Below, piece by piece: positions 61,790 through 64,000 of a stretch of DNA of 64,000 bases. Source of the stretch: Fuerstiella sp. (GTDB lineage Bacteria > Planctomycetota > Planctomycetia > Planctomycetales > Planctomycetaceae); NCBI GenBank assembly GCA_022843805.1, contig JALHMY010000009.1, positions 14,192-78,191 on the forward strand. The letters are read 5' to 3'. Below the pieces are notes generated by a model. It searched no databases. It was not told the DNA's origin and was given only the letters and a program-made list of their open reading frames with translations. Numbering within the stretch: position 1 is the stretch's first letter; the number at the start of each line of letters is the position of its first letter. The position numbers were made by a program, and so were the translations under genes.

Positions 61790-64000
61790 ATGGACGCACG
61801 TTCTCTTCCAGAAAGCTTCATCTCAATGGAGGAGATGTACCACGCCTATCGCAAGGCTAAAGCAGACACGTTTTACGAACGCTCACAACTCTGTGCCGTT
61901 GACTTCGTGAATTTTGAAAACAACCTGACCAACAATCTTGAAGAGCTTCGCAAGACGCTAACACGTCCTGTTCCCAAAGTGACTCGGAAGGGAAAGCAGC
62001 CGTTAGCGTGGTACGAGGATATAGCGTTCATCGGTCGCTACGCATTCATTCCTAAAGGCCTGAAGCCGGTTGATCCTGAAAGGAAAAATGGGCGTCCTAC
62101 AGATTCCCTCGTGTATTCTGATCCGTGGGATCAATGGAAGGCAAAACACAATCAGGCCCAGAAGTGCTTCAAAGCTGAGTTTCGTGCTGTCGCCCACATG
62201 AAAGTGGAGATGCTCGTCATTTGCGCGCTTTGGATCAACCTTGTCGGAGAGAAGTTTGATCGATGTCTTGACGCTTGCTGTCGCGGGTCGCGATTGCGAC
62301 GTATTAAGTCGCCGCAGAAGCCGTCTGTATCCGATCTCTCAGACGATGATCCGAATCCCGGTGTCTACCACAAAGACGCGGTAGGCAGTTTCTCACCTTA
62401 CTTCGAATGCTATCGGCAATGGCGAGATGAAGGGTTTCGGGCCATCAACGCCGAACTCGATGCCGGGCGACGAGTCGTCGCCGTCACCATGGATTTGGCG
62501 AAATTCTACCATCGAGTCGACCCATCATTTCTGCTGGATCAACGCTTTCTTGACAGCTGCCGATTTGAACTGCGAAACGGACAGGCATTGTCTGAAAACG
62601 AGGCATTGTTCACAAAGCAAATAATCGCAGCTATTGAAACCTGGGGTAAATCACTTCCAACATATGAAACGGATCAACCGATTGGGCTACCAGTTGGGAC
62701 GTCCGTGGCGAGTGTCATTGCGAATGTGCTGCTGGTTGAGTTCGACCGACTCGTTTGCGAGAAGCTGTCGCCCGTCTACTACGCGAGATACGTGGATGAC
62801 ATCTTCCTCGTTCTGCGTGATTCTGATCGACTGCTCTCGCGCGAAGACCTCGTAAACAAGCTCTGCAGTGAGATTGAACCATTGAGTCGTGATGATTCGC
62901 AGCAAGAGGAGGTACTTCGCCTTCGCCTTCCATACGCAGAAAAGAGCGTTCTGGAATTCCGGGGTGATAAACAGCGTGTATTCATTCTTCGTGGCGACAT
63001 GGGCCGCGACTTTGTTGAGACCATTCGAAGCAGAGTTGACGAAGTCTCCAGTGAATGGCGGCTTATGCCTGACCTCGAAGATATTAGTCGTTCACCAGCA
63101 GCACGAGTGCTTACGGCGAACAGAACTCCCAGCGAAGATGCTGACGCGTTGAGAAAAGCCGATTCGCTCTCCCTGAGGCGATTAGGGTTTGCTTCACTAC
63201 TTCGGAGCATGGATGCAGCCGCCCGAGACTTGCCTCCTAGTGAATGGCGAGAACAGCGTCAGACGAGATATGAGTTTGCCTGTCGCCACATCGTCACTCC
63301 ACTCCGGCTATTTGATTTTGAAAGCTACTTGGCCAGATTGATTTCGATTGCTGTGGAATGTCGCGACTGGCACTGGGCAAAGAAAATGGTGGCCCAGCTT
63401 GAGGTCACCGTAGATGAGTTGGAGAATAAGGTCGTCGCGGAGGCAGAGAACAGTCAGTTACTATGGGGAGGCTTCCGCAGGCATCTTAGAAAGTCCCTGG
63501 AGATCGCGGTCTACAGGTCGATGTCATGGAGTTCGGACGATGATGTGCGGGCAATCGAATTGATATCCGCCATTGATCGCCTGCAACCCGGTGCTGATGA
63601 CATGGATGAGTGGTTTGAAAAACTTCGACTCGGAAATCCTAGCACCAGTGCAAGGACACTTTGGGCCTGTGATCTTGGGAAACGCCCGTTCAAGGAATCT
63701 CTCCTCCAGTACGACGAAGGGGCGTCAGAGAAGCTTCAATCTCTCTCCACGCCTGAAGCGTCGCCGGTCTGGCCCGAAGAGAACTCGAAGCGAGCTGAAG
63801 CTGTCAAAGTAATCGTTTCGGAATTTGCTGCCCGACTGCCGCTTTTCAAGAAAGAGCTATTCTTCCGTCCTTTGCTCTATCCCACGCGTCCGCTGACTCC
63901 CGCTGAAGTCAGTGACTGTCTGCCAATCCTGTCGGAAGATGCGACGCAATTTGCATCCACTGTTCGTGCATTGCGTGGAACATTCGTCAAGGTAAATGGC
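61790..64000 (+). CDS. Reverse transcriptase, defence (DRT/UG) type, 3' end outside window
   Basis: The frame is open from a stop at 61769 to the window end; the ATG at 61790 (MDARSLPESFISMEEMYH) is the first in frame, giving 737 codons so far. RT motif A is VVAVTMDLAKFYHRVDP near residue 232, motif B is QPIGLPVGTSVASVIANVLL, and motif C is ARYVDDIFLVL near 333. No maturase (group II intron) domain or retron ncRNA was seen. A long helical region after the RT core and the large size suggest the UG1/DRT1 group, whose members carry a C-terminal nitrilase domain; that part would lie beyond the window. It is in line with the defence operon on the same strand. Confidence 0.85.
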   Translation, partial: MDARSLPESFISMEEMYHAYRKAKADTFYERSQLCAVDFVNFENNLTNNLEELRKTLTRPVPKVTRKGKQPLAWYEDIAFIGRYAFIPKGLKPVDPERKNGRPTDSLVYSDPWDQWKAKHNQAQKCFKAEFRAVAHMKVEMLVICALWINLVGEKFDRCLDACCRGSRLRRIKSPQKPSVSDLSDDDPNPGVYHKDAVGSFSPYFECYRQWRDEGFRAINAELDAGRRVVAVTMDLAKFYHRVDPSFLLDQRFLDSCRFELRNGQALSENEALFTKQIIAAIETWGKSLPTYETDQPIGLPVGTSVASVIANVLLVEFDRLVCEKLSPVYYARYVDDIFLVLRDSDRLLSREDLVNKLCSEIEPLSRDDSQQEEVLRLRLPYAEKSVLEFRGDKQRVFILRGDMGRDFVETIRSRVDEVSSEWRLMPDLEDISRSPAARVLTANRTPSEDADALRKADSLSLRRLGFASLLRSMDAAARDLPPSEWREQRQTRYEFACRHIVTPLRLFDFESYLARLISIAVECRDWHWAKKMVAQLEVTVDELENKVVAEAENSQLLWGGFRRHLRKSLEIAVYRSMSWSSDDDVRAIELISAIDRLQPGADDMDEWFEKLRLGNPSTSARTLWACDLGKRPFKESLLQYDEGASEKLQSLSTPEASPVWPEENSKRAEAVKVIVSEFAARLPLFKKELFFRPLLYPTRPLTPAEVSDCLPILSEDATQFASTVRALRGTFVKVNG

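Noticed and set aside
61790-64000. Group II intron maturase or retron
   Set aside because: No maturase X/HNH region, intron domain V-like structure or msr/msd-type repeat was seen, and the protein is too long for a retron RT.
1-64000. CRISPR array, tRNA or rRNA genes
   Set aside because: No regularly spaced short direct repeats and no tRNA- or rRNA-like sequence were noticed on reading; a dedicated scan could not be run.

Overview
The window looks like a chromosomal segment of a heterotrophic, nitrate-respiring bacterium, most probably a member of the Planctomycetota. That assignment is an inference from gene content (a four-haem NapB-like protein, an Nrf-type membrane module beside NapA, haem-binding DUF3365-like proteins, and DUF932/ArdC/RadC accessory genes) and cannot be proved from the sequence alone. 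No rRNA, tRNA or CRISPR array was recognised.

Positions 1-22.9 kb are metabolic. After the 3' end of a MOSC (YiiM-type) gene, a minus-strand cluster encodes NapD, NapA, a tetrahaem NapB-like cytochrome and a small unknown protein. Divergent from it run an Rrf2 regulator, a tetrahaem cytochrome, a Tat-exported four-cluster ferredoxin and an NrfD-type quinol-binding membrane protein. No napC or napGH is visible, so this second group probably feeds electrons from quinol to NapAB. Next comes nitric-oxide handling: two DUF3365-type haem proteins and an Rrf2 regulator on the minus strand, and divergently flavohaemoglobin, an unknown monohaem protein, a single-subunit quinol NO reductase, a cupin and an HPP-family membrane protein. 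A perfect 13-bp inverted repeat lies between regulator and hmp. An ABC3/DevBCA-type exporter, a leucine-rich-repeat protein, and an ArsR regulator followed by an unusual desulfurase-methyltransferase fusion complete this part.

Positions 22.9-43.2 kb are accessory DNA: a frameshifted pseudogene, a tyrosine recombinase, palindromic repeats, and many small or mobile-element-type genes (ArdC antirestriction, DUF932, RadC-like). Four copies of a structured element of roughly 105-150 nt, with base changes that preserve pairing, each lie just upstream of one of these genes. Defence genes are interspersed: a HEPN/Toprim protein, a HEPN-like plus Abi_C pair, and a two-gene Pycsar system (cyclase plus membrane effector). 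An XRE regulator and an ImmA/IrrE-type peptidase follow.

Positions 43.4-64.0 kb form one tightly packed plus-strand array: a giant DUF1998 helicase with a C-terminal nuclease-like domain, a RelE-fold/UvrD helicase fusion, a SNF2 helicase, an HNH endonuclease, an Eco57I-class adenine methylase, an SMC-like ATPase, a 56-codon ORF, and a reverse transcriptase that runs off the window end. Parts resemble DISARM (DrmD, DrmMI, DrmA/B) and Druantia DruE, but the combination does not match any system I can name and is the best candidate for an undescribed defence system here.
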